Part shown: positions 32,730 to 43,659 of the stretch, in pieces | How positions within the stretch are numbered: the first letter of the stretch is position 1 | How the letters are laid out: each line of letters starts with the position of its first letter | DNA from: Corynespora cassiicola | Taxonomy: Eukaryota; Ascomycota; Dothideomycetes; Pleosporales; Corynesporascaceae | Direction: 5' to 3' | Length of the DNA: 64,000 nucleotides | NCBI GenBank assembly: GCA_022059125.1 | Contig: JAEUWY010000015.1 | Location: 930,001-994,000 of the forward strand | Translations under genes and position numbers: made by a program | The notes under the pieces: model-generated | What the model was told of the DNA's origin: nothing | Database searches by the model: none | Seen by the model: the letters and a program-made list of their open reading frames with translations, nothing else

Positions 32730-33710
32730 CTAAGAGGCCTCGCCGAAATCGGTGTGCCCGGTATCTGTTGCATGCTGGACAGCTCCACGCTCGCCTTGGC
32801 CCTGCCAACCGCAAGTGTTGCACTTGATGTCGAACTTTTGAGTGTCGGTATAATAGTGCTTCTTCTTCAGCTCCCCGCAGAGCTGTCTTGCAGCCTCCAA
32901 CATGACATCGTCGCTCGAGTCGAAAAGCTTGAGGTCGTTATCAGTGTCGTACGTCGACCCTCCGTCCGGAACGAAAGCGATGGTGTCATAGTGTATTCCA
33001 GAGTATACTAGAATGCAACGCTTTGATTTGCCCTCGTTAAATCTGTCTACGCGCAAATCTTGTACGTTGATGCTGGAAATTTCAATATCAAATTCTTGCG
33101 AAAGGATGCTAAGCTCGATGCCGCCACCCCATGAATCCGGGGATTGTATCCATTGGCAGTACTCGTCCGGTTTCCGCTGCAAAATGGCCTCGTTGTACAT
33201 TGTTGGGTTTGCTTGTATGGCTTGTGCCACGAGCGAACGCAACTCGGTCATGGAATCGAGCGAGGAAGATAAGACTGCGCTGCCGAGGGCTCTGAACATG
33301 CAAGAGTTGTCGTCGGGCATAACTCTCAGTACCATGGTGCCACCACGCGCAGGCACCGGAACCTCGGGAGTGTCCTTCAGATCAGGGCCCTGTTTTCTTT
33401 GTAGAGATAGCGGCGCCGATTTGGACTGCTCTGGCTCCTTCTTTTGAACATTCTCGCTTGGGTCCCCTGTGGCTTGACCTATTACTATGATTTGTGCTCC
33501 GTTCAGTTTGAGGTCCGTTTCGCTCAACTTGGTTGACAATCCGTAGAGTGCGGGATCGAGGGGTGTAGGCGGGAACCCCCATTTGAGCTCGAATAGGGGG
33601 AGGTTTGTGGCGTTGGAAATGGAAGACAGAAGGTCCGACACGGCGGCATCGTCCTCGAGAGAAAGCGTGTGCTGGCCGTTCGGCGCGCGAAGTCTTATTC
33701 TGATGGGCAT
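32730..33710 (-). CDS. OTU1: OTU-family ubiquitin thioesterase (Otu1/YOD1 type)
   Basis: 326 residues from the ATG at 33710; the frame continues upstream to 33938 without ATG, but MPIRIRLRAPNG is the natural start of the N-terminal UBX-like domain (residues 1-80), which docks on Cdc48/p97. A Lys/Glu/Pro linker follows. The OTU domain begins at about 125: MPDDNSCMFRALG holds the catalytic Asp and Cys137, SWGGGIELSILSQEF follows, and GIHYDTI holds the catalytic His240. A C-terminal C2H2 finger (C297, C300, H313, H319 in CNTCGWQGQGERGAVQHATDTGH) completes the Otu1 architecture. The enzyme trims ubiquitin chains on Cdc48 substrates in ER-associated degradation. It is head-to-head with the bromodomain gene. 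Confidence 0.94.
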   Translation of the reverse strand: MPIRIRLRAPNGQHTLSLEDDAAVSDLLSSISNATNLPLFELKWGFPPTPLDPALYGLSTKLSETDLKLNGAQIIVIGQATGDPSENVQKKEPEQSKSAPLSLQRKQGPDLKDTPEVPVPARGGTMVLRVMPDDNSCMFRALGSAVLSSSLDSMTELRSLVAQAIQANPTMYNEAILQRKPDEYCQWIQSPDSWGGGIELSILSQEFDIEISSINVQDLRVDRFNEGKSKRCILVYSGIHYDTIAFVPDGGSTYDTDNDLKLFDSSDDVMLEAARQLCGELKKKHYYTDTQKFDIKCNTCGWQGQGERGAVQHATDTGHTDFGEAS

Positions 33711-34229
33711 AATGCAGAAGGTGTAGTGTAGAGAGTATGGAGGTGGAAGCTCGATATGTAGAGTGGGAGCGTTGTAGGGGTCAGGGATGCGCCCAAGTGT
33801 CTGCGCTGGCGTGTCGTCACTTGAGCGGTCGAAGCGGGGCGGTCTGGGTTGGCGATCGGAACAACGGCGGCGGTTGTTTTGCAGGTGAAGGGGTGGCCTA
33901 TATAAACCGGAATTATGGAATGCCGAGGGCAAAGACACTTTTCAGTCAAGAGGCGATCGGTGACCGGTTTGTAAGCAGCAGAGTGTCCAGGTGATTGATT
34001 CCTAAAGTCAATACAAGTGGCCGCTGGGTGAAGGTTCCGGAAGCTTGCCGAAGCCGGAAAGGAAGACCCCTGCCGACGATCTGGATAATAGTTTTACCGT
34101 TTTCGTGCACGGACCCAGGGGAATCGCGACTTGACATTCTCGCCCTCACGACGCGCATTCGCTCCATCACGCAGTCGGTCATCGCGCAACACCGGGACTG
34201 CGCGCATACAGATCACGGAAGCGACCATC
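33711..34229. promoter_or_regulatory. Divergent promoter between OTU1 and the bromodomain gene
   Basis: 519 bp between start codons. TATATAAACCGG at 33899-33910 is TATA-like. No other gene here. Confidence 0.55.
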
Positions 34230-37017
34230 ATGGCATCTGCACGCGCGCCGAGCTCCACGCCGGTACCGACGACCGAAACCGCCGATCCAGGTACTGATGG
34301 CGCAGCATCAACTGTCACTGAAGAAGAGTGGCAGGCCATGAGCACGGTTCTCACCAATGTGTACGCGTACCGTACAGAAGAGTAAGTACCACGATGGATG
34401 CGGGTGTGGTTCGCGACATGCTGATGAACACTAGTGGCTACGATCCCACGAGTCTCTTCCACCGTAAAGTTAACAAGCGCTCGGTACCCGACTACTATGA
34501 TATCATTAAAGAGCCGATGGCTATGAGCATGATAAAAACTAAAGTGCAGAAGAGGGAATACAAGACTTTCTCCGAGTTTGTTCGCGACTTTGCTCTCGTG
34601 CCGCACAATGCGCAGGTCTACAACAGGCAGGATTCGCAAGCCTACGTAGATGCACTCGAGGTCAAGAAGGCGCTGGAGCAGGAGCTAAAGAAACTCGTTG
34701 ACGAGAAGATTGTGCCCGAAGATGTCGCAGCTCTGCCCTACCTCGGCGAAATTCCCGAACAAGATCCGCTTTTGCCCGAAGACGAGGAGGAGGATGAGGA
34801 GGAAGACGACGAAGAGGAGCTTGAGGTAGATGAGGAAGATGAAGAAGACGAGGATGACGACGGTAAGCGCAAGCGCAGGCGTGGACCTCGTTCAACGGCA
34901 GCCATCACCAAACGTGAAGGCGGTGGACGCTCGAGAGACGATGCAAAGGACGACCCCGAGTCTAGGAAGAAGCGGGGACGACCACCGCGGGTGGATACTC
35001 CCATGGAGGCCAGGATAAAGGCAATCATGAAGGGCATCAGAAAGCCCAGAAACCAGCTCAATAAGCTCATGGTCAGCGCATTCGAGCGCGTGCCCGATAA
35101 GGCCGTGATGCCCGAATACCACGCCGAGATCAAAAACCCGATGGCTATGGATATCCTCAAGAAGAAGCTCAAGCGCAAAAAGTACAACTCGGTAGACCAT
35201 TTCATGGTGGACGTCGAGTTGATGTTTGAGAATGCCAAGCAATACAACGAGGACGACAGCCAAGTCTACAAGGATGCAGTCCATCTGCAGAAAGAGGCCC
35301 GTCGGATCGCCAAAGAGGAGAAGGAGAAGCCCGATACCGAGTATGTCATGGAAGAGGGCCGCATACCCATGCCAGATGGCATTCTTCACAACGGCGAACT
35401 CTGGAAAGTCGGTGATTGGGTGCACATCCAGAATGCCAACGATCTTACCAAACCCATTGTTGCCCAAATCTACAGGACGTGGCAAGATTCTGAGGGTGGT
35501 AGGTGGGTGAATGCCTGTTGGTACTACCGGCCAGAGCAAACGGTGCATCGCTTCGACCGCCACTTTTTGGAAAACGAAGTCGTCAAGACTGGCCAATACC
35601 GAGACCATCGCATCGATGAAGTCGTAGATCGCTGTTTTGTCATGTTTGTTACGAGGTACAACAAAGGTCGCCCCCGAGATTTCCCGACAGACAAAGACAT
35701 TTACGTCTGCGAAGCGCGTTACAACGAGGAGAAGCACAAGTTGAACAAGATCAAGACATGGGCAAGTTGCTTACCGGATGAAGTCCGGGACAAGGATTAT
35801 GTGATGGATCTGTTTGACGCGCCTCGCAAGCTGAAGAAGGTTCCCAGTCCGATCGCTTACCTGTTGAAGGACGATCAAAAGGAGACCGACGACCTTCCCA
35901 AGCCAGAGTGGGGCGCGGAAAATGCCCCTCCAAAGATTGGCGCTGTTCATCGTCGCCCACGCGATCCGAAGGTGAGTTTGCATACTTTTACTAGTGAAAT
36001 CGTCATGAGGGAACGTTTACTGACTGAATTCAGGAATCTCCACCTCCCGAACCTACTCCCTCTCCACCGCCGCAGCCTCCACCAGCCCCAGCCATGGCCA
36101 CACCTACCATCCCCACACCTGCGCAGAATGGCTATGGTGATTCGCAGAGGAATTACCCCATCGCACAGGCACCGGTGGCTTCACCAATGCCCGCGCCAAC
36201 TCCGCAGCCTCACCACGTTCAGGCGGCATACACTCCCACTCACGCGTCCTCGTACCACACCCATTCTCAATCGCCTGTTCCACACGTACCTCACCAGTCC
36301 ATGCCATCAGCTCAGGGCTATCAGTCAATTACCCCTCACCTCCCGTTCGCGACTCCACAGCCTGCGGCACCGATCCCGCAGTATGCTGGAGCACGGCCTA
36401 CGCCGTCATACCAGCAGCCTATCATCCACCAGGCACCCATCGGTTACAAAGCCCCACAGCCAGTAGAGGTGTACATCCTGAACGACCATGCCAATGCATC
36501 CATTCCACCCGAGATTCGCGAGCAGTTTCAACGGGACGAACATGGGCGTGTCTTGTTCTTTACAGCCCCCCCGATCAACGTCGAACCAGTTGTACACCGG
36601 CCCGGAAGGGCTCTCGGCCACTCGGCTCAGTATCTTGCGGACAAGGCGAAGCGCGATGCCAAGATTGCTGCAAAGCGCAAAGCCGAAGCCGCAAACGCCG
36701 CTGAGCGGGAAGAGGCTGCAAAGAAGGCGCGCATCGAGGCGGAAGCCAAGTTCAAGAAGCAGGTCAATGAGCTCGGCACCAAGGCCATGAAGGCGCTGGA
36801 GAATCAGCTTGCATATGCAGTCAAGAAGGAGTACGAGTCTCTCTTCGACGGCAAGGACGTGCAGGGCGGTATCGCAAAGCAACTTGATGCCCTGGCCGAT
36901 GTGCAACAGAAGACGGCCGAGAAGAACCACGAACGCGAGATTCGTGAGCGCCAGCAAAAGACCAAGGAGCGGACCACGGTGACTGGAATGACAGTCAATC
37001 TCGAGGAGAAAGCGTAG
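34230..37017 (+). CDS. RSC1: Chromatin-remodelling subunit with two bromodomains and BAH (RSC1/2 type)
   Basis: Three exons: 34230-34381, 34435-35971 and 36034-37017, with introns of 53 and 62 nt; 890 residues. The first junction rebuilds YRTEDGYDPTSLF inside bromodomain 1. This domain (about 30-140) shows VPDYYDIIKEPMAM and ends NAQVYNRQDSQAY. A long Glu/Asp run (about 165-195) and an AT-hook (KKRGRPPR) follow. Bromodomain 2 (about 245-340) has MPEYHAEIKNPMAMD and NAKQYNEDDSQVY. The BAH domain begins GELWKVGDWVHIQN and includes GGRWVNACWYYRPEQT. The tail is Pro/Gln-rich, then PVEVYILNDHANASIPPEIREQF and a charged coiled coil. This order is that of yeast Rsc1/Rsc2, which read acetylated histones for the RSC nucleosome remodeller. 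The exon 2-3 junction lies in a Pro-rich linker. Confidence 0.93.
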
Positions 37018-37815
37018 GTTAGCCGTGGGTTTACAATGCCTAGTCATCGGTGATTAGGGTAGGATGGAATAGGATGGCAACGGCGTTGGTGTGAGAATGG
37101 CGTTTTACAAGGAATCAAAGGGTATATACCGAGTACCCGCTAGTCAACTTGCCTTGCAAGTTCTCAAGTCCCATAGGCAGTCATTCAGAATCAATTCAAT
37201 CAAGTCAATCCATAAAATTCAATGAAGTCTCATGTACTCGACTCGCCGAATCTATCCCAGAGAAGAAAGGGCTGCTCTAATAATCATTCCACCGCCGCAC
37301 TCGATCAACGAACCGACCTTCGCACCAACAACCAGGCTGCATCCTCGTGTCCACCATGCAACCGCGATACGATGTCGGCGCCGCTCCGCGCCGTCCCCGC
37401 GGAACCCTCCGCATCGGGCAACGCCCCATCACATGCGCGCAAGAGCTCAAGGCCACTAGCCCGCCCTTGCAACCAATCAGCGCCACGGCAAATGCGCTGA
37501 TGAACCTCGGCTGTTTCCCCAGCTTTTTCTGGTGCAGCATGCGGCGGCGGCGCGACGAGGGACGTCAGCCGGGCAAGGCAGGCGGACGGCCAATAGAGCC
37601 TCGGCAGAGTGTCAGGACGGGGAGCGGGAGTAGAAAGGACGTCTCGATCCGTTTCGACATCTTCAGCTGTGGGCTTTTTTCACATGTTTGGCTCTAGGTG
37701 GTGATATTGTTTGACACTCAGCTACCTACCTATACACCTTCATCCTTCGTCCTCCTCTCAAACCCTGCCTGACCTCCTCCACTGCGGCCCGTCCTATTCT
37801 CCAACCTCGCCCACA
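37018..37815. other. Intergenic region upstream of the cytochrome b5-ACAD gene
   Basis: GC-rich frames of up to 116 codons overlap on both strands and look accidental. CT-rich sequence just before 37816 is a typical fungal core promoter. Confidence 0.45.
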
Positions 37816-39463
37816 ATGTCCACCCCCTCCGAACCCCTAACCCGCGCCCTCGTCGCCCAGCACAACACTCCCGAGGACCTCTGGTGCATAATCGACCACA
37901 AAGTATACGACCTGTCCGACTTCGCGGACGCACACCCGGGCGGCACCGTCGTGCTCGAGCAAGTCGCCGGCACCGACGCGACCTCGGCCTTCTACAACCT
38001 GCACCGGCAAGAAGTGCTGCAAAAGTACTCTTCGCTGTGCATCGGCACCGTGTCGGGGGAGACGCCCGAGGTGATCGAGACCAAGGCTGGGGAGCTGAGT
38101 GCGGTGCCGTACGCGGAGCCGCTGTGGCTGCGCAAAGAGTTCAAGAGCGCGTACTTTAAGGATAGCCACCGGGCGCTGCAGAAGAAGGTGCGCGAGTTTG
38201 TGGACTTGTATGTCACGCCCGAGGCGCAGGAGAAGGAGCGCGATGGGACGTACATCTCGCAGGAGCTGATTGACCGCATGGCGGCGGTGGATTTGCACGC
38301 CATGCGGCTGGGGCCGGGCAAGCACTTGCACGGCAAGAATCTGTTTGGCGTCATGAAGGGCGAGGAGTTTGATTATCTGCACGACCTGGTGCTCGCGCAG
38401 GAGTTTTCGCGGATCAATGCGCGAGGGTTCCAGGACGGAAATATGGCGGGCATGATGATTAGTTTGACGGCAGTGCTGCAGTGGATGCCCGACTCGCCAT
38501 TCAAGAGGCAGGTCGTGGAGGAAGTCCTGAGCGGGAAGAAGAAGATGGCTTTGGCCATCACGGAGGCGTTTGCAGGGAGCGATGTCGCCGGGCTGCGGAC
38601 GACGGCGACCAAGACGCCGGATGGGAAGCACTACATCATCCGGGGCACCAAGAAGTGGATCACAAACGGCATGTGGTCGGACTACTTCGTCACCGGATGT
38701 AAAACGGAGAAGGGATTCAGCGTCATCCTGGTCCCCAGGCAGGAGGGTCTCGAGACGAAGCTGATCAAGACGTCGTACTCGACCGCGGCGGGAACGGCCT
38801 TTATCGAGTACAGCGATGTCAAGGTTCCGGTGGAGTATCTGCTGGGAGAGGAGCACAAGGGATTCATCGTCATCAGTGAGTCTATCCCTGTGGCGCCGAC
38901 GATTCAGATGCTGACGTTCCCCTAGTGAGCAACTTCAACCACGAGCGATTCATGATGTGCTGCGCTGTTATCCGACAGAGCAGGACGGTCGTCGAGGAGT
39001 GCCTCAAGTGGTGCAACCAGCGCATCGTCTTCAACAAGAAGCTCATCGAGCAGCCCGCCATACGTCAAAAGTGAGTCCCGTCCCATCTCCCCATCTCTTC
39101 CCACATACTCACAAAACAAAAAACAGGCTCGCCAAGATGATCTCCCTCGTGGAATCCAACCAAGCATGGCTTGAGTCGATTGCCTACCAAATGTGCCAAA
39201 TGTCATATGCCCAGCAGTCGAAACACCTGGGCGGACCGATTGGGCTCCTCAAGTCGTTCGCCACGCGTTCGGCGCACGAAATCGCAGACGAGGCGGTGAA
39301 CATTTTCGGCGGGCGAGGCATCACGCAGAGCGGCATGGGCAAGGTGGTGGAGATGTTCCACCGGACGTACAAGTTCGACGCCATCCTTGGTGGCACGGAG
39401 GAGATTCTGGCGGACCTGGGCGTCAGACAGGCGGTGAAGGGGTTCCCCAAGGCCATGCTGTAG
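37816..39463 (+). CDS. Acyl-CoA dehydrogenase fused to an N-terminal cytochrome b5 domain
   Basis: Three exons: 37816-38875, 38926-39070 and 39127-39463, with introns of 50 and 56 nt; 513 residues. Residues about 8-85 are a cytochrome b5 domain: LWCIIDHKVYDLSDFADAHPGG holds the first heme His (HPGG), and the second is in FYNLHRQEV. From about 105 to the end is an acyl-CoA dehydrogenase: MALAITEAFAGSDVAGLRTTA (FAD/substrate loop), GTKKWITNGMWSDYFVTG, HERFMMCCAVIRQSRTV and FGGRGITQSGMGKVVEMF, ending GGTEEILADLGVRQ with the catalytic-region Glu. The splice at IVI|MSNFNHERF is exact. No clear mitochondrial or peroxisomal signal is visible (C-terminus FPKAML). Electrons could pass between FAD and heme in one chain. 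Fusions of this kind occur in filamentous fungi; substrates are poorly known. Confidence 0.92.
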
Positions 39464-40323
39464 ACGCAAAGGAAAGAGCGAAAAATTTGGGAGGGCGCAT
39501 GACTGTGTAGGATAGATTAGAGGGCGACGACGACGACGATGGGTAGGACGGGACCATTGTCTACGACAGGCATTGAGACATGGCCTCAGGCAGGCGGGCG
39601 AGCGGTTTGGATCTGAGCTCTCAGGCGTGCCAAAACGAGGTCAAACAGCCGATAGAACTAGCGTATCGATAAACATGCAACCTTTGGAAACATTCAAGTG
39701 TTGAGGCCACCATGTGCGGCGCTCGCTCGCAGCAAGGTCTGTCGGTCGGTCGGTAGGGGAGCTTGCCGTGGAGGAACCCCCAGCAGAGACAAAACGTAGT
39801 AGCAGCCAAAAGCTTAATATATCCCCCATCTCACAAGGCGCAAAGCCGATAGACGACGCCGCCGCCACCCATCCATAGAATCGTGTGACACTGCGGCACT
39901 TTGCCCTATCGAACCAGCATGTCCCCCGTCGGCTCACAAAAAGGGCGCGCCTTCGGCAGACGCGGCACCCCCGTGGAACGGTTCTGGAACCTTTCGCAAC
40001 GGTGACAGCAGCCTGTCCCCCCCGCGCGAGCTACCTGCGCGACGTTCCGGGAAGATCTTGGCCTGGCGATCGTGATACATGGGCACAGACTGATGGGCCG
40101 GGACGAGGGGACCATGCGAGAGAAGCGGGAGGGGCGGGCTTCTGGAACGAGGAAAAGGGTTGGGCAGGACAAAACGGTGATGGCCGGGCACCTGATACAG
40201 GCGGATGCAGTCGTGACACAGATCTTCACGCGGTGGACAGGAAGGAGGAGCGGGCATTGAAAAGAAAAGAAGGGATAGGGTTTTTGGGGCAAGGGATGGG
40301 GATTGTTGACGGGGCATGGAGGT

Positions 40324-40341
40324 GTGGTGGTGGTGGTGGTG
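40324..40341. repeat. (GGT)n microsatellite
   Basis: About six tandem TGG/GGT units within the non-coding GC-rich block. Confidence 0.8.
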
Positions 40342-40432
40342 GCGGCGACAACGACAAGCAAGGCAGGCCGAGCAAGAAGGAAAATAAGCTTCTTCTTGTT
40401 GTTGTCTCTCCTCTCTCTCTCTTCCCCAAAGC

Positions 40433-40448
40433 AAAAAAAAAAAAAAAA
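40433..40448. repeat. A16 homopolymer
   Basis: Sixteen consecutive adenines after a CT-rich tract; a likely site of length polymorphism. Confidence 0.9.
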
Positions 40449-40820
40449 GATTGCAGGGCATGCACTCTTTTGCACAATGGAGACGATGCAGGGCGGGCCC
40501 ATGGCGACAGTCACATATGAGATGACGGGTTATGCGGGCGGTCGGAAAGTCGCACCAATCAAGGTGGCGGGCGTGGAGCGGTTCCGAAAGCGGAAATAAG
40601 ACGTCTCGCCTGGTCGTCCACGTGTTGCGTCGCGCTGCGGGCGGGCGCTGGGCGGGCGGTCGGCCTGTCGTGCATGAGACGGACGGGTGCTGCGCTGCAC
40701 GCTGCTGGACGCTGCTCTAGGCGACGTCGACGGCCGTGGACGCCGGCCACGGGTGACACGTATCGGCTTCATTGCAGAGTGCAGGGCGGGCGGGCAGGTG
40801 AGGCGAGCGCGCCGCAGGGG

Positions 40821-40840
40821 GGATGGATGGATGGATGGAT
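40821..40840. repeat. (GGAT)5 microsatellite
   Basis: Five perfect tandem GGAT units in non-coding sequence. Confidence 0.9.
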
Positions 40841-41877
40841 TGGCACGGTGGGTGATGTGCGGATAGCTGGTGCGCGTATCCACCAGCGCAACCCATCGAC
40901 GTCTTGGAGGCCCTCTTGTTGGGACTTGCCGTTCGGTGACGAAACGGGCGGTTTGAGGAGCCCGAGTCTGCCCAGATGGGCGGTGGCGAGAACTGCCTGG
41001 CGGACGCATACATGGTACCTACCACCACTACCACCACCTAGGCGCTGAGGCTCAAGCGACGGGGCCATGGCCGTGGCGCATCCGCTGCAGGGTGCCGATA
41101 CGGTACTAGAAGAATGGCTAGAGGGATGGCATGGGACGGAAGGGGGCCAGCCATGAGTGCCATGGTTCGGTCGGTCCAAGCATGGGGGTCGGCCTGCACG
41201 AGTGGCGGCCAGGACGCTCGCCAGGACGCTGGCCTGCACGCTCGACCATTGATGGGCCGGGGGGGCGTCTTGGGTTGGCGAGTCGTGCGCCGGTCATGGT
41301 ATTCACGCTGGCTGGTGCTGGCTTGCTGGATGATGCTGGTGGTCAGGTCTGGTGGACCTGGGCCATGCTGAGCCATGCTGAGCCCTTAAAAGCCCTCGCC
41401 GCTGCCGCTGCGTCACCTTGTTCCTGGCCTGACCTCTGACCTCTCTGACCTCTCGTACACAAGACCTTCTTCGTCCGCTTCCTCTTCCACCCTCCTCCGC
41501 CCGCTTCCATCCTGTCCTGTCCTCCCCCCTTCCAAGTCATCCGCAATTGTCATCGCCGCCAGCCCCGGCACAACAGCTCCGCCCCGGCACGCGACCTGCA
41601 TCCCAAGCTTTATCTTGCCTTATCGTCACCGAGGACGTCCCGACTGACGCACGCCCGGCTCCAGCACTAGACGTCAACCAGCGCCACCCTTCGTCATTTC
41701 CACAACTCTGCCCGAGCCTTGACCCTCACGCCTCTGACTCCTTGCTCCCGCTCGTCTGCAGCGCTTCATTGTTCTTCCACCACAGTCTCTACTACAACCA
41801 CAACGCCAGCCCAACAACCACCCACCACAACAACAACAACCTCGGCCTCCAGCCTCTACGCCTTCACACCCGCCAAC

Positions 41878-42511
41878 ATGCGCCGCTCCGACTCCATCTC
41901 CAGCCTTAGCTCCAGCGCCTCCATGGACGAGGAGACGATGCAGATATTCGTCAAGAACGTGTCTGGCACGAGCAGTGAGTCCTCCCCATCTCCATCCCCA
42001 GAGCACCCGAATCATCGCGGTACCTGCCCGTGATTCCGAACATCGGAATCATGTGCCCAACCCATCAACCCTCGCGCTGACCCTCTCCCCTCCAGCAATC
42101 CCCCTCACCCTCCCAACCTCGACCTCAATAGCCACCCTCCAAACCCTCCTCTCGGTGCGCACCCACCTCCCCTCGACCGACCTCCGTCTGGTGCACGCCG
42201 GCAAGCACCTCTCAGCCGCGTCATCCACCCTCTCCGACTACGCCATCGCCCCAAACAGCACCCTGCACATGGCCCTGCCCCTGCGCGGCGGCATGCCGCC
42301 CAAGAAGATCCGCTGCTCGTTCAAGGACTGCCGCGACGCTGCCCAGCGCATCGTCGGCGACTGCGGCTTCTGCTCCGGCCACTTTTGCGGGAAGCACCGT
42401 CTGCTCGAGGACCACAAGTGCGAGGGGCTGGAGGATTGTAAGAAGGAGTCTCACGAGCGGAATGCGAACAAGCTGAATTCGGAGAGGACGGTGGCGATTA
42501 AGGGGATATAA
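41878..42511 (+). CDS. AN1-type zinc-finger protein with ubiquitin-like region
   Basis: Two exons, 41878-41974 and 42096-42511, with a longer 121-nt intron (GTGAGT...GCTGACC...TCCAG); 170 residues. After a Ser-rich start (MRRSDSISSLSSSASMDEE), residues about 20-95 look like a ubiquitin fold (MQIFVKNVSGTSTIPLTLP, TDLRLVHAGKHLSAASSTLSD, LHMALPLRGG), ending in a ubiquitin-style LRGG. The C-terminal AN1 finger reads CSFKDC...CGFCSGHFCGKHRLLEDHKC. The ubiquitin-like plus AN1 pairing is typical of fungal stress proteins that link ubiquitin signals, the proteasome and Cdc48. The gene has a long C/T-rich leader, consistent with strong expression. Confidence 0.9.
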
Positions 42512-43659
42512 GATGGCAGAGAAGGTTGGCTGCCCACAGGTTGAGAGGCCACGCGCGAGAACGCTTGTTTGCACTGCACTGCATGGTACCTTTACATGTC
42601 CTTCCATCCATTCATCCCCCCGGCGCTAGCGGTACGCACACCTATCTCGTCCCGCCACACACGCACCATCACAAACATCCCCAACGCGCGTACTTTTAAT
42701 TTGCTTTTTTCATTTTCGTCAAACATGGGCTTTTTCGGCGGGTTCACCCTGAGTGCACGGTGCTAGGCGTCCTCTTATTATTTTTGTTCTGCTCCAAAGT
42801 TTGGTAATTGGGAGGCCGCTGCCTTTTTTGTTGGACAGGGCTGGGCTTCCTCTATTCTAGCTTGTTTCGTCCGGTTCTAAAGCTGCAGGGTGCGATGTCT
42901 GGGGTTTTGGGGCTTTTTTGGTAGCTAGCTAGCGAGCGATATGATGTTCTATATTCAATCTTTTTGTGTCATTGGTTTGGTGTGATGGTGATGTGCTGAG
43001 TGTGGGGTGCTTAGTGATGTTGTGTTGGGGTTGGGGTGAGGTTGAGGGATGGTGGATGGGCTGGGGAGGGTAGTGCCGGTGTGGGGTTGAGGCATGTGGA
43101 GCTCGGATGTGGATGGAGATGGACCGAGCAAAGCGGAAGCAGAGTGTGAAGAGCGTAGCCTGATCCTTTGCTTCCGCACAATTTCGCAGACGACGGATGG
43201 GTTCCTACGTCACGAGTACGTGGCGGCCGTTCCGCGGAGATATCCCTTTGCCTGTCCGGGATGATGATGACTTGTACACATTATGCGTGGTGGGAGCTGC
43301 CTTGGGATAGACGGGTTGGGGTGAGGATGGACATGTAATGGTGATGTGTTTATGGAAAAGGACCGTTGGTGCCAGGGTGATGCGCGGCTAGCGAAGCACA
43401 TGATGGCGGGTTGTCCGGATCTACAATGGAAGGGAACTGTGCGTTAGCCGGAAAGGGGAAGATGAATTTATATCAAAAGGATGGTCTTTGTGCTTGTTCT
43501 ATGACAAGGTTTGAATAAGTTGCGTGTAACGCTGGATAGACTGCAGGGTTTGGCTATGACTGAGAAAGGAGATGTATAAGTCGTTGGATACATTGCCAGT
43601 TCATACGATTGATGGAGATAAAGAAAATCCAAAGGAGATATAGAACTAAAGTCAGAACC
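42512..43659. other. Intergenic region, no gene seen
   Basis: Convergent 3' regions of the AN1 gene (+) and the membrane-protein gene (-). T/G-rich sequence with no protein-like frame. Confidence 0.45.

Larger units (their letters stand above)
39464..41877. other. 2.4-kb GC-rich, low-complexity intergenic region
   Basis: No gene supported. Long frames on both strands are by-products of high GC and simple repeats and overlap each other. It contains the simple repeats listed separately. The last ~350 bp are a C/T- and CA-rich leader (CACCACAACAACAACAAC near 41822-41839) that probably forms the AN1 gene promoter and 5' UTR. TGAGCCATGCTGAGCCATGC-like short repeats lie at 41368-41384. Confidence 0.45.

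Noticed and set aside
34738..35247. 169-codon frame on the - strand opposite the bromodomain gene
   Set aside because: Its serine runs are the antisense of the Glu/Asp-coding GAG/GAC tract; it is a shadow of a real exon.
37837..38856. 339-codon frame on the - strand opposite the acyl-CoA dehydrogenase
   Set aside because: High GC of the exon keeps the opposite strand open; the composition is not protein-like and the + strand has clear domains.
39885..40520. 211-codon + frame and overlapping ~200-codon - frames
   Set aside because: They depend on GC-rich simple repeats, overlap each other and have no motifs.
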